A stretch of DNA of 64,000 nt from Demequina globuliformis (lineage in GTDB: Bacteria > Actinomycetota > Actinomycetes > Actinomycetales > Demequinaceae), in the NCBI RefSeq assembly GCF_000975155.1, contig NZ_BBRG01000001.1, positions 1,336,024 to 1,400,023 of the forward strand, written 5' to 3'. Under the pieces are notes generated by a model. That model worked only from the letters and a program-made list of their open reading frames with translations, had not been told where the DNA came from and searched no databases. The position numbers were made by a program, and so were the translations under genes. Positions 10,445 to 19,585 of this stretch are shown piece by piece (the first letter of the stretch is position 1; each line of letters opens with the position of its first letter).

Positions 10445-10941
10445 GCACCGAGTTCCGGGTGCGGCTTCCCGGCAGTGACAGGAGGCAGGGCCGACCACGG
10501 GAAGGTGATCCAGTCGTCGGTGTGCTTCCACACGTAGTCGGGGTTGATCACTGAGCGTGGCTTGGCGTACAGCACCACCGTGCGGACCTCCGCAGCATGC
10601 TGCTCCATCAACGCCTTCACGAGTGCGAGGGTCTCGCCCGTGTCTGCGACGTCATCCGCGACCAACACCTTGAGGCCGGACATGGCGTCGGTGTCCAGCA
10701 GGGGTGGGAGGAGGACGGGTTCGGGGAGGCGCTCGTCGATGCCCGTGTAGAACTCAACGTTGAGCGTGCCGACGCCCTTGGTGCCAAGCGCGTAGGACAG
10801 TGCACCGCCAATGGGGAGGCCGCCACGCGCGACCGCCACCACGGCATCCGGCTCGAACCCACTGTCCGCGACCGTCTGTGCCAACTCGCGGGAGGCGTCG
10901 CCGAAACCCTGCCAGGTCAGTACTTCTCGAGGGACCGTCAC
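10441..10941 (-). CDS. Phosphoribosyltransferase (purine PRTase-like)
   Basis: 166 residues with the type I phosphoribosyltransferase PRPP loop VLVADDVADTGET (about 93-105) and the N-terminal AVARGGLPIGGAL motif seen in xanthine/hypoxanthine PRTases. The C-terminal HTDDWITFPW is typical of actinobacterial members. It probably transfers ribose-5-phosphate from PRPP to a purine base; the exact base is uncertain. The GTG start overlaps the kinase stop by 1 nt and its own stop overlaps the response-regulator start (ATGA), so it is translated between two-component partners, an unusual position. Confidence 0.85.
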   Translation of the reverse strand: MTVPREVLTWQGFGDASRELAQTVADSGFEPDAVVAVARGGLPIGGALSYALGTKGVGTLNVEFYTGIDERLPEPVLLPPLLDTDAMSGLKVLVADDVADTGETLALVKALMEQHAAEVRTVVLYAKPRSVINPDYVWKHTDDWITFPWSALPPVTAGKPHPELGA

Positions 10942-11774
10942 TACTGTGCTCCTTGGTTGGTGGCGCTCGCGGGCGCCGGTGATGCGAGGTCAGTATCGAT
11001 ACGTGCCGCGCCCAGGCTGGACAGCGGTAGGTGGGCACGCACAGCAAAGCCGCCGCCTGCACGCGGCCCCGCCGTCAGCGTTCCGCCAAAGACCGTGGCG
11101 CGCTCCTTCATGCCGGCAATGCCGTGGCCGTCGCCGTCGTCGCGCGCACCCGCGCCGCGGCCGTCGTCCCAGATGTGAAGCTCCACGGCATCGGCCTTCC
11201 ATACCAACTGCACGTAGGCGATCGCTTTGGGGCCCGCGTGCTTGAGGACGTTGGTGAGGCCTTCTTGCGTGATGCGGTACAGCGCCAGTCCCGCGCCGAT
11301 GGGGAGGGTGCGTGGCGTACCGGTGGTGACGAAGCTGCACTCCAGGCCGCCGTCACGCGTCGCCGAGACAAGGGTGGGGATGTCGTCGAGGCTGGGCTGC
11401 GGGCCCAGCGCGGCGTCGTCGTCGCCAATGCGCAGCAAGCCCAACAGCGCGCGCATCTCCGTCAACGCGGCGCGGCTGACTTCAGCGATGGTCTCGAGGC
11501 TCTTGGCAGCCTGCTCGGGGCAAGATTTCGCGGCAAACCGCCCGCCGTCCGCCTGAGCAACCACCACTGAGAGCGTGTGGGCGACGACATCGTGCATCTC
11601 GCGGGCAATCCGAGCACGCTCCTCGGTGACGGCGAGTTGACGTTCTGCTTCCCGTTCGAGCCCTAGCTGGTGCTCGAGCCGGTAGACGCGGCGGCGACTC
11701 GCCTGAAGATTGATCGCGAGCACGGCTGCGCCCAGCAACGCTAGTCCCAGCGCGACGCTGACGAGCCACATCAT
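10941..11774 (-). CDS. Sensor histidine kinase (HisKA_3 / DesK-NarX type)
   Basis: 277 residues: one N-terminal transmembrane helix (about 3-22), a short coiled linker, the HisKA_3 dimerisation helix with phospho-accepting His in ARIAREMHDVVAHTLS (about 55-70), and an HATPase domain with N-box ITQEGLTNVLKHA and glycine-rich loops DDGRGAG and GHGIAGMKERA. With only one membrane helix and no input domain it may sense through partner membrane proteins, for example the 159-residue protein upstream or the FtsX exporter. Cognate regulator: the NarL-type protein at 9791. Confidence 0.93.
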   Translation of the reverse strand: MMWLVSVALGLALLGAAVLAINLQASRRRVYRLEHQLGLEREAERQLAVTEERARIAREMHDVVAHTLSVVVAQADGGRFAAKSCPEQAAKSLETIAEVSRAALTEMRALLGLLRIGDDDAALGPQPSLDDIPTLVSATRDGGLECSFVTTGTPRTLPIGAGLALYRITQEGLTNVLKHAGPKAIAYVQLVWKADAVELHIWDDGRGAGARDDGDGHGIAGMKERATVFGGTLTAGPRAGGGFAVRAHLPLSSLGAARIDTDLASPAPASATNQGAQ

Positions 11775-11783
11775 GGACTCACC

Positions 11784-12263
11784 TTACGGGCGCGCCACCG
11801 AGGTTCCGGTCCCGCGCAATGTGAGCCGGCGCGCAGACATCCCCGCCACGAGATATCCGGCGCCCTGGCCGAGCGCGACAATGATCGCGATCATCCCGTA
11901 TGCCATGAGCGTGCCGGGGTTGAGGTCTCCCGTCCATGAGCCGGACGCTATTTGCGCCACCAGCCCGCCTACAACGAAGCCAGCAGCGGCTGCGGCGAGG
12001 CCGTGGGCGGCGCCCAACCCACAGTCGCTCACGGCGGTGCTGGGCTGCGCTGGCGCCGGCTCGGTGACCAGGTACCAGCGCCGGAGCGAGCCCGCGATGA
12101 GCGCTGTGAGCAACACGCTCAGCGGCGTCGACAACATCACCATCAGCGTTGCCCAGGCGCCTGCCGTCAGGTCGCTGTCGTCGCCCACCAGTGGCGGCAG
12201 CAGTGCCGCGGCGAGTCCCACGATTGCTGCCGTCACGGCGACGGGTATCCATGCGCGCTTCAT
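11784..12263 (-). CDS. Small integral membrane protein
   Basis: 159 residues from ATG 12263 (MKRAWIPV), preceded by AGGGGGC. Four hydrophobic segments are visible (about 5-25, 38-60, 85-110, 125-145). It is the first gene of the operon that continues into the kinase, PRTase, regulator and ABC exporter, 9 nt before the kinase. No family recognised. Position suggests an accessory or sensing subunit of the two-component system, but that is inference from context only. Confidence 0.75.
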   Translation of the reverse strand: MKRAWIPVAVTAAIVGLAAALLPPLVGDDSDLTAGAWATLMVMLSTPLSVLLTALIAGSLRRWYLVTEPAPAQPSTAVSDCGLGAAHGLAAAAAGFVVGGLVAQIASGSWTGDLNPGTLMAYGMIAIIVALGQGAGYLVAGMSARRLTLRGTGTSVARP

Positions 12264-12397
12264 TGGTGCCCCCTCGTGTACGCGTTGGTGTCGCTCACTG
12301 TAGTGGGGAGGCGTGACACTCTTCCCATATCCGTGCATTTGCGATTCGATGGAACATACACCTTATGTAGTGAGGTGGATGCGTCGATGAGGCAGGT

Positions 12398-12790
12398 ATG
12401 GCAATGGTGCGAGAACGACACGAGAACCCCGAGGTACTCGGCCAGGTCGCCCGCGGCCTAGGCGAGGGACAGGAGTTCGCGCCCGACGTGCGCGCTGATG
12501 ACGACGGGCTGCCGGGCCGGCGTAGGCGCGGCGATACCGACACCCCACCAGCGCCGCCCATCGACGATGCCGGGGTGCTCGACTGCGGCACCTCTCGCAG
12601 GGATGGCTTCACGCATGTGCTGTGGATCGATCGAGGCTCCGTGCCCGAGTCGCTTGCGCAGGCCCTTGGTAATTCCGCGCTCGTGGCGCGTGCCGAGTGG
12701 GAGGGCACGGAACTGTTGCACCTCGAGGCGCCAGGGGCGTCGCACGCGGATCTCCTCACGGAAGCGCGCAGGCTCGCGCGGTCGATCTAG
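12398..12790 (+). CDS. Hypothetical protein
   Basis: 130 residues. The second half (WIDRGSVPESLAQALG ... EWEGTELLHLEAPGASHADLL) reads like a folded domain with ordinary composition; the first half is Arg/Asp/Pro-rich. GAGGCAGG precedes the ATG and TATGTA upstream could be a -10. An overlapping antisense frame of similar length has Ser/Arg/Pro-biased composition and is rejected. It sits alone between the divergent two-component operon and the lipoprotein gene at 12892. No function can be proposed. Confidence 0.5.
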   Translation: MAMVRERHENPEVLGQVARGLGEGQEFAPDVRADDDGLPGRRRRGDTDTPPAPPIDDAGVLDCGTSRRDGFTHVLWIDRGSVPESLAQALGNSALVARAEWEGTELLHLEAPGASHADLLTEARRLARSI

Positions 12791-12891
12791 CGCCCACGCC
12801 GCGCGGCGAACACTTGCCGCCTGATGGTTCGTCTCGCGCGGATATGCCATGGTGGAGGCCAGCGGCACGCAGCGACAAGGGGGTAGGGCCG

Positions 12892-13932
12892 ATGGTGGGA
12901 CGACCACGTGTGATGGGGGCAGTGGCCGCTTTGGGCCTCGCGACTGTGGTGGGGTGCGGCCAGTCTGCGGCCACCGGCGGCACAGGGCTGACAGACAGCA
13001 CAGCCCCTGAGGCCACTGCGGCCGCCACCGCAGCCTCAGCCGTTGACGACTCATCGGCCTCGCCGTCTCCGGTTCCTTCCGATGACGCCAACGCGGGCGT
13101 CGCGACTGACTGGGAGTCGTGGAACGGGGCCCTGACCACGGCCACGGTTGCCAACCCCGAGGGCCTCTGGTGGCCGGAGGGGCCGTACGAGGCTTCATGG
13201 GCGGGCGAGACCAGTGGCCTCCCGGTGCCGTTCGCGGCTCCCGGATGGGCGGGATACCAGGGAGAACTGCGCTGGCCGCTGATGGGTGATGAGGCGGAGT
13301 CTCCCGACGAGTTCGACCCGCTGGCGCTTGTCGCGACCGGCGTCGCGCCTCCGTACTTCGAAGAGATGCCACCCATCGACCTGGGAGGCGGTGACGTTCA
13401 GACGCTCGGCAGCGGCGGTACCCAACTCGACGTCCACCTCATCGAGGGCGGTGTGATGCCATTCGAGACGCAGGGCGGTGCGCTCGGCGCCTGGATAGTC
13501 GTGGCGGTCGAGTCTGATCAATACTCGGAAGTACCCGATTGGGCGTTGTGCCGGTTCCGCGTTTCTCCCGAGTCCCTGCCGCACGCGGAAGAGGTCTACT
13601 GCAATGCCGCGGACGATCCGTGGGTGATGCGCGATGGCGGGCGCATCCCCTACCGCTTCTTCTGGGACGTCGAAGATGACGGTTCGCTCGTTGAGGGTGC
13701 GGTGGAGCGCGATGCAGACTCTCCCGACGCTATTGCCGACCTCCCTGCCACGGAACTGGTCGCATACCCCGCGGTCGCGAGCCCGTATCGGTGGGACTCG
13801 ACCCCCATCGAGGCCGTGCCGCCTCGCTCCTCGATCCAGATTGAACTGTCGACCGATGAGCTCCTTGCGGAATTCGACAAATGGCCCGCCACCTGGGACC
13901 TGCCCGCTGACCCAGACTTCACCACCCCCTAG
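12892..13932 (+). CDS. Putative lipoprotein of unknown function
   Basis: 346 residues from ATG 12892 (MVGRPRVMGAV), with AAGGGGG about 10 nt upstream; the open frame extends upstream without signal-peptide character. Signal peptide with lipobox VVGC at about residues 19-22, then a 60-residue Ala/Thr/Ser/Asp-rich linker, then a Trp- and acid-rich domain. No known domain recognised. It is immediately upstream of purL but separated by about 110 bp with its own promoter-like TAGGAT at 14002, so not obviously co-transcribed. Confidence 0.75.
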   Translation: MVGRPRVMGAVAALGLATVVGCGQSAATGGTGLTDSTAPEATAAATAASAVDDSSASPSPVPSDDANAGVATDWESWNGALTTATVANPEGLWWPEGPYEASWAGETSGLPVPFAAPGWAGYQGELRWPLMGDEAESPDEFDPLALVATGVAPPYFEEMPPIDLGGGDVQTLGSGGTQLDVHLIEGGVMPFETQGGALGAWIVVAVESDQYSEVPDWALCRFRVSPESLPHAEEVYCNAADDPWVMRDGGRIPYRFFWDVEDDGSLVEGAVERDADSPDAIADLPATELVAYPAVASPYRWDSTPIEAVPPRSSIQIELSTDELLAEFDKWPATWDLPADPDFTTP

Positions 13933-14040
13933 CCGCGTGCTGGCCCGCGCGCAGCGGCGCAGGGTGATCGGGCATCGGCCCTCAGCGGCCCGGTGCGCCG
14001 GTAGGATTCGTGCGTACCGGCCACACACCCAAGGGATGAC

Positions 14041-16344
14041 ATGACCGACGCAGCCGCTCACCAGAACCTCGACACCGTTGAGGACGCCGCCGCCACGCCT
14101 GACCAGGAGATGCCCTACGCGGAACTGGGCCTGAAGCCCGACGAGTACGCGCGCATTGTCGACCTGCTGGGTCGCCGCCCCACGGCCGCCGAGCTCGCGA
14201 TGTACTCCGTGATGTGGTCGGAGCACTGCTCGTACAAGTCCTCCAAGGTGCACCTCAAGCAGTTCGGCGAGAAGACCACGCCGGAGATGAAGGAACGCCT
14301 GATGGTGGGCATGGGGGAGAACGCTGGTGTGGTCGACGTGGGCGACGGCTGGGCCGTGACGTTCAAGGTCGAGTCCCACAACCACCCGTCCTACGTGGAG
14401 CCGCACCAGGGCGCTGCTACCGGAGTGGGCGGCATTGTGCGCGACATCCTCGCCATGGGCGCGCGCCCCGTGGCCGGCATGGACGAGCTTCGCTTTGGCG
14501 ACATTGACCACCCCGACACCTCGCGCGTGGTGCACGGCGTGGTCAGCGGCGTCGGCAGTTACGGCAACTCGCTGGGCCTGCCCAACATTGGCGGCGGCTC
14601 GCTCTTTGACCCCTCGTACCAGGGCAACCCGCTCGTCAACGCGTTGTGTGTTGGCGTGATGAAGCACGAGGACATTCACTTGGCCTCCGCGCACGGCCCG
14701 GGCAACAAGGTCGTGCTCTTCGGTGCACGCACCGGCGGCGACGGTATTGGCGGCGCCTCGATCCTGGCCTCCGAGACGTTCGAGGACGGCGTGCCGGCCA
14801 AGCGCCCGTCGGTCCAGGTGGGCGACCCCTTCATGGAGAAGGTCCTCATCGAGTGCTGCTTGGAACTGTTCCGCGCGGACGTGGTGGAAGGCATCCAGGA
14901 CCTTGGAGCCGCAGGTATCTCCTGCGCAACGTCGGAGCTCGCCTCCAACGGCACCGGCGGCATGCACGTGTGGCTGGACGACGTGCTGCTGCGCGACCCG
15001 ACCCTGAACGCCGGCGAGATCCTGATGTCGGAGTCGCAGGAACGCATGATGGCGGTCGTGGCGCCTGAGAAGTTGGATGCCTTCATGGCGATCACCGGCA
15101 AGTGGGACGTCGAGTCCTCCGTGGTCGGTGAGGTCAACGACTCCGGCCGCCTCACGATCGACCACCACGGCGTCCGTATTGTCGATGTGGACCCGCGCAC
15201 CGTCGCGCACGAGGGCCCCACGTACGACCGCCCATACGCGCGCCCCACCTGGATGGACGAGCTGCAGGCGGATGCGTTCCCGGCAGACCTGCCGGCTGAC
15301 GGTGACGCGCTGCGCGCCGCGGTGCTCGAGCTGATGTCCTCGCCCAACATGGCTGACCGCTCGTGGATCACGAACCAGTACGACCGCTACGTCCAGGGCA
15401 ACACGGCGATGGCCCGCCCAGACACGGTGGGCGTGGTCCGCGTCGACGAGGAGACGGGCCGCGGCGTCGCGATCGCCACGCGCTCCAATGACCGCTTCAC
15501 CAAGCTGGACCCGTACGAGGGTGCGCGTCAGTCTGTGGTCGCCGCGTACCGCGCGGTCGCGGTCGCGGGCGCGACGCCGACCGCCATCACCGACGGCTTG
15601 AACTTTGGCTCGCCCGAGGACCCCGACGCGATGTGGCAGTTCGTGGAGGCCATTCGTGGCCTCGCGGACGTATGCCAGGAGCTCGGTGTGCCCGTCACTG
15701 GCGGCAACGTGTCGCTGTACAACGGCACGGGAGAGCCCGGACGCATCGACAGTTCGATTAACCCGAACGCCATTGTTGGCATGCTCGGCATCTTCGATGA
15801 CGTCGAGCGCGTGACCCCCGCCGGTTGGCGCCAGGACGGCCTCATTCTGTACGTCCTCGGAACCACAGGCGCCGACCTCAACGGCTCGCGCTACTCGCAG
15901 GTCCACGGCCACCTTGGGGGACTGCCCCCGGCGGTCGACGTCGAGGCGGAGAAGACGCTTGCCGAGGTCATGGTCGCCTCATCGCGTGACGGTCTGGCCG
16001 ATGCTGCGCGTGAGATCGGTGACGGCGGTCTTGCGGCCGCCCTCGCTCAGGCGTCGCTCCGCTACGGCGTGGGTGCGCGCGTGGTGCTCGACGAGCTGTG
16101 TGAGCGCGACGGCGTCACGCCTGCCCAAGCATTGTTCTCGGAGACGCAGGGCCGCGTGCTCGTGGGCATCATCCGCGAGGACGAGCCCCGCTTCACCGCC
16201 ATGCTTGAGGCGCGTGGAGTGCCTGCCGTGCGCATCGGCTACACGGTTCCGGAGGCCTCCATCGAGGTCCAGGGCCAGTTCGATCTGCCCCTCGCAGAGC
16301 TCAAGGAGGCGTGGGAAGCGCCGCTTCCCCAGCGCTTCGCGTAA
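14041..16344 (+). CDS. purL: Phosphoribosylformylglycinamidine synthase subunit PurL
   Basis: 767 residues, normal for the actinobacterial small PurL (the larger fused form is about 1300). It catalyses ATP-dependent amidation of FGAR to FGAM with PurS and PurQ, using ammonia from PurQ. Recognisable: [14 protein letters not shown] near the N-terminus, [26 protein letters not shown] and the second-half [11 protein letters not shown] and [20 protein letters not shown] precedes the ATG. purS and purQ are not in this window. Downstream lie a lipoprotein and the SCP_3 gene, while purF and purM are 12 kb further on. Confidence 0.98.
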   Translation: MTDAAAHQNLDTVEDAAATPDQEMPYAELGLKPDEYARIVDLLGRRPTAAELAMYSVMWSEHCSYKSSKVHLKQFGEKTTPEMKERLMVGMGENAGVVDVGDGWAVTFKVESHNHPSYVEPHQGAATGVGGIVRDILAMGARPVAGMDELRFGDIDHPDTSRVVHGVVSGVGSYGNSLGLPNIGGGSLFDPSYQGNPLVNALCVGVMKHEDIHLASAHGPGNKVVLFGARTGGDGIGGASILASETFEDGVPAKRPSVQVGDPFMEKVLIECCLELFRADVVEGIQDLGAAGISCATSELASNGTGGMHVWLDDVLLRDPTLNAGEILMSESQERMMAVVAPEKLDAFMAITGKWDVESSVVGEVNDSGRLTIDHHGVRIVDVDPRTVAHEGPTYDRPYARPTWMDELQADAFPADLPADGDALRAAVLELMSSPNMADRSWITNQYDRYVQGNTAMARPDTVGVVRVDEETGRGVAIATRSNDRFTKLDPYEGARQSVVAAYRAVAVAGATPTAITDGLNFGSPEDPDAMWQFVEAIRGLADVCQELGVPVTGGNVSLYNGTGEPGRIDSSINPNAIVGMLGIFDDVERVTPAGWRQDGLILYVLGTTGADLNGSRYSQVHGHLGGLPPAVDVEAEKTLAEVMVASSRDGLADAAREIGDGGLAAALAQASLRYGVGARVVLDELCERDGVTPAQALFSETQGRVLVGIIREDEPRFTAMLEARGVPAVRIGYTVPEASIEVQGQFDLPLAELKEAWEAPLPQRFA

Positions 16345-16486
16345 CCGCCGCCTGGGGTGCGGTCGCGTATGCGGCTGTACCCAAGCATCGGCCCTGGTCG
16401 CGACCCTCTTGACGTGCGTGGAGGACGTCACTACGGTGACGCTCGGGTGCGCCGGAGGGGCCGATGCGCCGAGGGGGGTGAGGTGC

Positions 16487-17374
16487 ATGCGCACCTGGGT
16501 AGTGACGGTCGTGGCGTTGGCCGGCTTCGCGCTTGCGGGCTGCGAGTCTCCGGATCGCGACCCCGGGGAGCAGGCGGATCAGGCAGCAGCCGTCAGTGAG
16601 CCAAGCGTGTCCCCGGCTGTGCGCAGTTCGTTCGCGGGGGAGGCGCTGACGGAGGACTCCGACGGTGACGGTCTTCCGGACGCCCAGGAGGCGGACGTCG
16701 GCACCGATCCGCACCTCGCTGACACCGACGGCGACGGGCTCGAAGACCTGTTCGAAATCGTCGAGAGCGTCACCGATCCTCTCTTGCCCCAGACCTACGA
16801 CGGCGTTCCCGACGCGCAGTCTGATGTGGACGGCGACGGGTTGTCGCTGATGGACGAACGCGAGCGCGGCACCGACTGGATGAAAACTGACACCGACGCA
16901 GATGGCGTGAGCGACGGGGACGAGGTCTCCGACGGAACGGACCCCCTGGACGCCCAATCCGTCATGGCCGCGCCGGCTGCGGACGTGGTCCTGTACGACG
17001 GCGGCACCGCCCAGCCGACGGTGACGGTTCTCGACACGACCGCAACGGACCGTGACATCGACGGCGGCATCGCGGAGGGCAGCTATGCCTGGGCGGGCGT
17101 CCCGGCCGCCATTGGCCCGACGCTGAGCGCGTACACCCGCGTGGACCCGGTGACGGTCGAGCTTCGCTTCCCCGTGAGCATGGTCGACGGACGCACTGCG
17201 GACCTCCTGGTTGTGGGCGTCAGTGACTTCACCGCGGACGGTGGGAACGAATACCTCGACCTAGAGCTGGACGCGGCGTCGGACGCGTTTGTGGCGCGCC
17301 ACGAGGTCAAACCGGACGAGCAGCCGCAGTTCCAACTGCTCGATCGCGAGGTCTTCGCGGCGGCCTTCGAGTAG
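16487..17374 (+). CDS. Lipoprotein with thrombospondin type-3-like calcium-binding repeats
   Basis: 295 residues from ATG 16487 after GAGGGGGGTGAGG. Signal peptide ending in lipobox LAGC (about 16-19). Residues about 50-155 hold several D-x-D-G-D-G-L repeats (DSDGDGLPDAQE, DTDGDGLEDLFE, DVDGDGLSLMDE, DTDADGVSDGDE), each followed by GTDP or similar, as in bacterial calcium-binding TSP3 proteins. The C-terminal 130 residues are beta-rich and unrecognised. Probably an extracellular, calcium-stabilised lipid-anchored protein; its role beside purL is unknown. Confidence 0.8.
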   Translation: MRTWVVTVVALAGFALAGCESPDRDPGEQADQAAAVSEPSVSPAVRSSFAGEALTEDSDGDGLPDAQEADVGTDPHLADTDGDGLEDLFEIVESVTDPLLPQTYDGVPDAQSDVDGDGLSLMDERERGTDWMKTDTDADGVSDGDEVSDGTDPLDAQSVMAAPAADVVLYDGGTAQPTVTVLDTTATDRDIDGGIAEGSYAWAGVPAAIGPTLSAYTRVDPVTVELRFPVSMVDGRTADLLVVGVSDFTADGGNEYLDLELDAASDAFVARHEVKPDEQPQFQLLDREVFAAAFE

Positions 17375-17463
17375 CGGCGGCCTTCGAGGAAATTCCACGC
17401 GGAGCGTCCGCGCGACGCCGGCCCCAGCATCGGCCCGTCTGAGCCGCCTCGTACTCTGGTGCC

Positions 17464-17880
17464 ATGCCTTCTCGCCGCCGAATCAACCTCGACGCCGGCC
17501 GCGCCGCCGTGCGGGCGTGGACCGTGTCGAACCGCGAACCTGACCTTCATGCGCCCGCAGCCGCGACGGCGCCAGACGCCGCGCCCGCCGTGGACCGGGC
17601 GACCCTCGCCACCGCCGTCCGGTTCTCGCTTGAGGAGCTGGCCGCGCGTGCGCCAGGCAATGCCCTTGAGGTGCGCGTGCCGCCCTTTGGGGCGACGCAG
17701 TGCATCGAGGGACCGACGCACCGTCGAGGCACCCCACCTGCTGTGGTGGAGGTGCGCGCGGAGGTATGGCTGGGCCTGGTGACGGGCAGGGTGCAATGGG
17801 CCGATGCCGTGGCTGACGGGGACGTGGACGCTTCGGGGGAGCGCTCTGACCTGTCCGCGCTGTTGCCGCTGGTGCCGTAA
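17464..17880 (+). CDS. Sterol carrier family protein (SCP_3 type)
   Basis: 138 residues beginning MPSRRRINLDAGRAAVRAW, with a C-terminal VRFSLEELA..APGNALEVRVPPFG ... EVWLGLVTGRVQWADA, the pattern of the bacterial SCP_3 (sterol-carrier-like) family. Such genes commonly sit among purine genes in Actinobacteria; the ligand is unknown. TACTCT lies 6 nt before the ATG and no ribosome site is visible, so it is probably translated from a leaderless transcript. This is the last purine-neighbourhood gene before the inserted ABC-importer block. Confidence 0.85.
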   Translation: MPSRRRINLDAGRAAVRAWTVSNREPDLHAPAAATAPDAAPAVDRATLATAVRFSLEELAARAPGNALEVRVPPFGATQCIEGPTHRRGTPPAVVEVRAEVWLGLVTGRVQWADAVADGDVDASGERSDLSALLPLVP

Positions 17881-18003
17881 CCCGGGCCGCGTGCAGGCTG
17901 GCGACTTTTCCGACAGCTGTGCACGTCGGCCCTGCAATTGTCACGATTCGGTGACATCCGGGTGCAAATGTAGACACACCCGCGAAACTCTTCCTAGGTT
18001 GAA

Positions 18004-18017
18004 TGTAAGCGTTTGCG
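18004..18017. promoter_or_regulatory. LacI-family-type operator upstream of the CUT1 sugar importer
   Basis: TGTAAGCGTTTGCG matches the general LacI-family operator pattern TGNAANCGNTTNCA at 13 of the 14 positions, with the central CG. It lies about 90 bp before the binding-protein start at 18108. Probably binds a LacI-type sugar regulator encoded elsewhere; the LacI protein at 41583 is a less likely candidate. Confidence 0.55.
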
Positions 18018-18107
18018 CAACGAAGCGAACCGTGTGATGTGTAGACGCCGCCGTGACCCGGCTACGGTGTTACGGCCCAGCTCAATGAAGAGAAGGGGTG
18101 CTTCCAC

Positions 18108-19493
18108 ATGAAGCGAAAGATCATTGGCCCGGTGGCTGCCATTGCGGCCGCCGGACTCGTGTTGGCCGGGTGCTCGAGCGACGGCTCCGACGAGGAGCCC
18201 ACCTCCGGAGCCACCGGCGGCGAGACCTCGGAAGGCGGCGGCGAGATGGCCGCCGGTTGTGAGGACTTCGCCGACTACGGCACCTTCGATGGCGCCGCGG
18301 TCGAGCTGTACGGCACCATCTCCGGCGTCGAGGCAGAGCAACTGACCGAGTCGATTGTCCCGTTCGAGGAGTGCACGGGCGTCGACGTCACCTACAACGG
18401 CTCGGACGAATTCGAGACGGAGATCAATGTGCGCGTGGAGGGCGGCAACCCGCCGGACCTCGCGATCATTCCTCAGCCCGGTCTGCTCCAGCGCGTCGTG
18501 GGTACCGGAGCCGTCGTTGCTGCCCCCGAGGCGGTCGCGGCGAACGTCGACGAGTTCTGGTCCGAGGACTGGAAGAACTACGGCACCGTCGGCACCACGT
18601 TCTACGCGGCACCGCTGATGGCCTCCGTCAAGGGCTGGGTCTGGTACTCACCGGCCGAGTTCATGGACAACGGCTACGAGGTTCCGACCACCTGGGATGA
18701 GCTCATGACGCTCACCCAGACCATGGCGGACAACGGCGGCGCAGGCGACGCCTACGAGCCGTGGTGCATTGGCTTCGAGTCCGGCACCGCGACAGGCTGG
18801 CCGGGCACTGACTGGATCGAGGACCTGGTCCTGCGCCAGCAGGGTCCCGAGGCCTACGACCAGTGGGTCGCCGGTGAACTCACGTTCCAGTCGGACGAGA
18901 TCACGCAGGCCTTTGAGTCCTTTGGCGAGATCGCGACCAACCCTGACTACATCAACGGTGGTCTGGGCGATGCCGCGTCCATCGTGGACACCTCCTTCCA
19001 GGAGGCCGGCCTGCAGATCCTCGAGGGCAACTGCTCGCTGCACCACCAGGCTTCGTTCTACGAGGCACAGTGGCCAGAGGGCACGACCGTTGCCGAGGAC
19101 GGCGACATCTGGGCGTTCCTGACGCCCAACGTCAACGCGGATGACGGCGCAGCCGTGACCGGCGGTGGTGAGTTCGTGGCCGCGTTCAACGAGAACCCCG
19201 AGACTGCGGCGCTGCAGGCGTACCTGTCGTCTGACACGTGGGCAAACGAGCGCGTGTCGATCGGTGGTGTGATCTCCGCCAACAAGGGCCTCGACCCCGC
19301 CAACGCGTCCAGCCCCATTGGACAGGCGTCGATCGAGATCCTCCAGGGCGAGGACACGATCTTCCGCTTCGACGCCTCTGACCTCATGCCAGCCGAGGTC
19401 GGAGCCTCCGCCTTCTGGACGGGGATGAACGATTACGTCAGTGGGACCGACTTGTCGACGGTTCTGTCGAACATCGACAACGCTTGGCCGTAA
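18108..19493 (+). CDS. Carbohydrate ABC transporter substrate-binding lipoprotein (CUT1, AglE-like)
   Basis: 461 residues. Signal peptide with lipobox LAGC (about residues 19-22), followed by an acidic Ser/Gly linker and a family-1 extracellular solute-binding domain (YNGSDEFETEINVRVEGGNPPDLAIIPQPG is the usual N-lobe motif, here described in part). Overall pattern is closest to alpha-glucoside binding proteins of the AglE type. AGAAGGGG precedes the ATG. It captures a sugar outside the membrane and delivers it to the two permeases downstream. No ATPase is encoded here, so the shared MsiK-type ATPase of Actinobacteria probably serves it. Confidence 0.9.
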   Translation: MKRKIIGPVAAIAAAGLVLAGCSSDGSDEEPTSGATGGETSEGGGEMAAGCEDFADYGTFDGAAVELYGTISGVEAEQLTESIVPFEECTGVDVTYNGSDEFETEINVRVEGGNPPDLAIIPQPGLLQRVVGTGAVVAAPEAVAANVDEFWSEDWKNYGTVGTTFYAAPLMASVKGWVWYSPAEFMDNGYEVPTTWDELMTLTQTMADNGGAGDAYEPWCIGFESGTATGWPGTDWIEDLVLRQQGPEAYDQWVAGELTFQSDEITQAFESFGEIATNPDYINGGLGDAASIVDTSFQEAGLQILEGNCSLHHQASFYEAQWPEGTTVAEDGDIWAFLTPNVNADDGAAVTGGGEFVAAFNENPETAALQAYLSSDTWANERVSIGGVISANKGLDPANASSPIGQASIEILQGEDTIFRFDASDLMPAEVGASAFWTGMNDYVSGTDLSTVLSNIDNAWP

Positions 19494-19510
19494 TCTCGCA
19501 GTAGCTGAAC

Positions 19511-19549
19511 CCTGGCGGGGCCGCACGCTCACGGTGTGGCCCCGCCAGG
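19511..19549 (+). terminator. Intercistronic hairpin after the binding-protein gene
   Basis: CCTGGCGGGGCC (19511-19522) pairs perfectly with GGCCCCGCCAGG (19538-19549); four further pairs inside (one G-U) leave a 7-nt loop. No T-tract follows. Position between the binding-protein and permease genes suggests partial termination or mRNA 3' protection, which would keep the binding protein in excess over the permeases. Confidence 0.65.
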
Positions 19550-19585
19550 CTCACCTCCCACTCCTGAGGGTGAAAGGAGTCGACG

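Noticed and set aside
12295-12759. 154-codon minus-strand frame opposite the hypothetical gene at 12398
   Set aside because: Ser/Arg/Pro-biased and runs into the intergenic promoter region; the plus-strand frame looks more protein-like.
13195-15912. 905-codon open frame antisense to purL
   Set aside because: It mirrors the strongly conserved purL; composition is His/Val/Arg-rich with no domains. An effect of high GC third positions.
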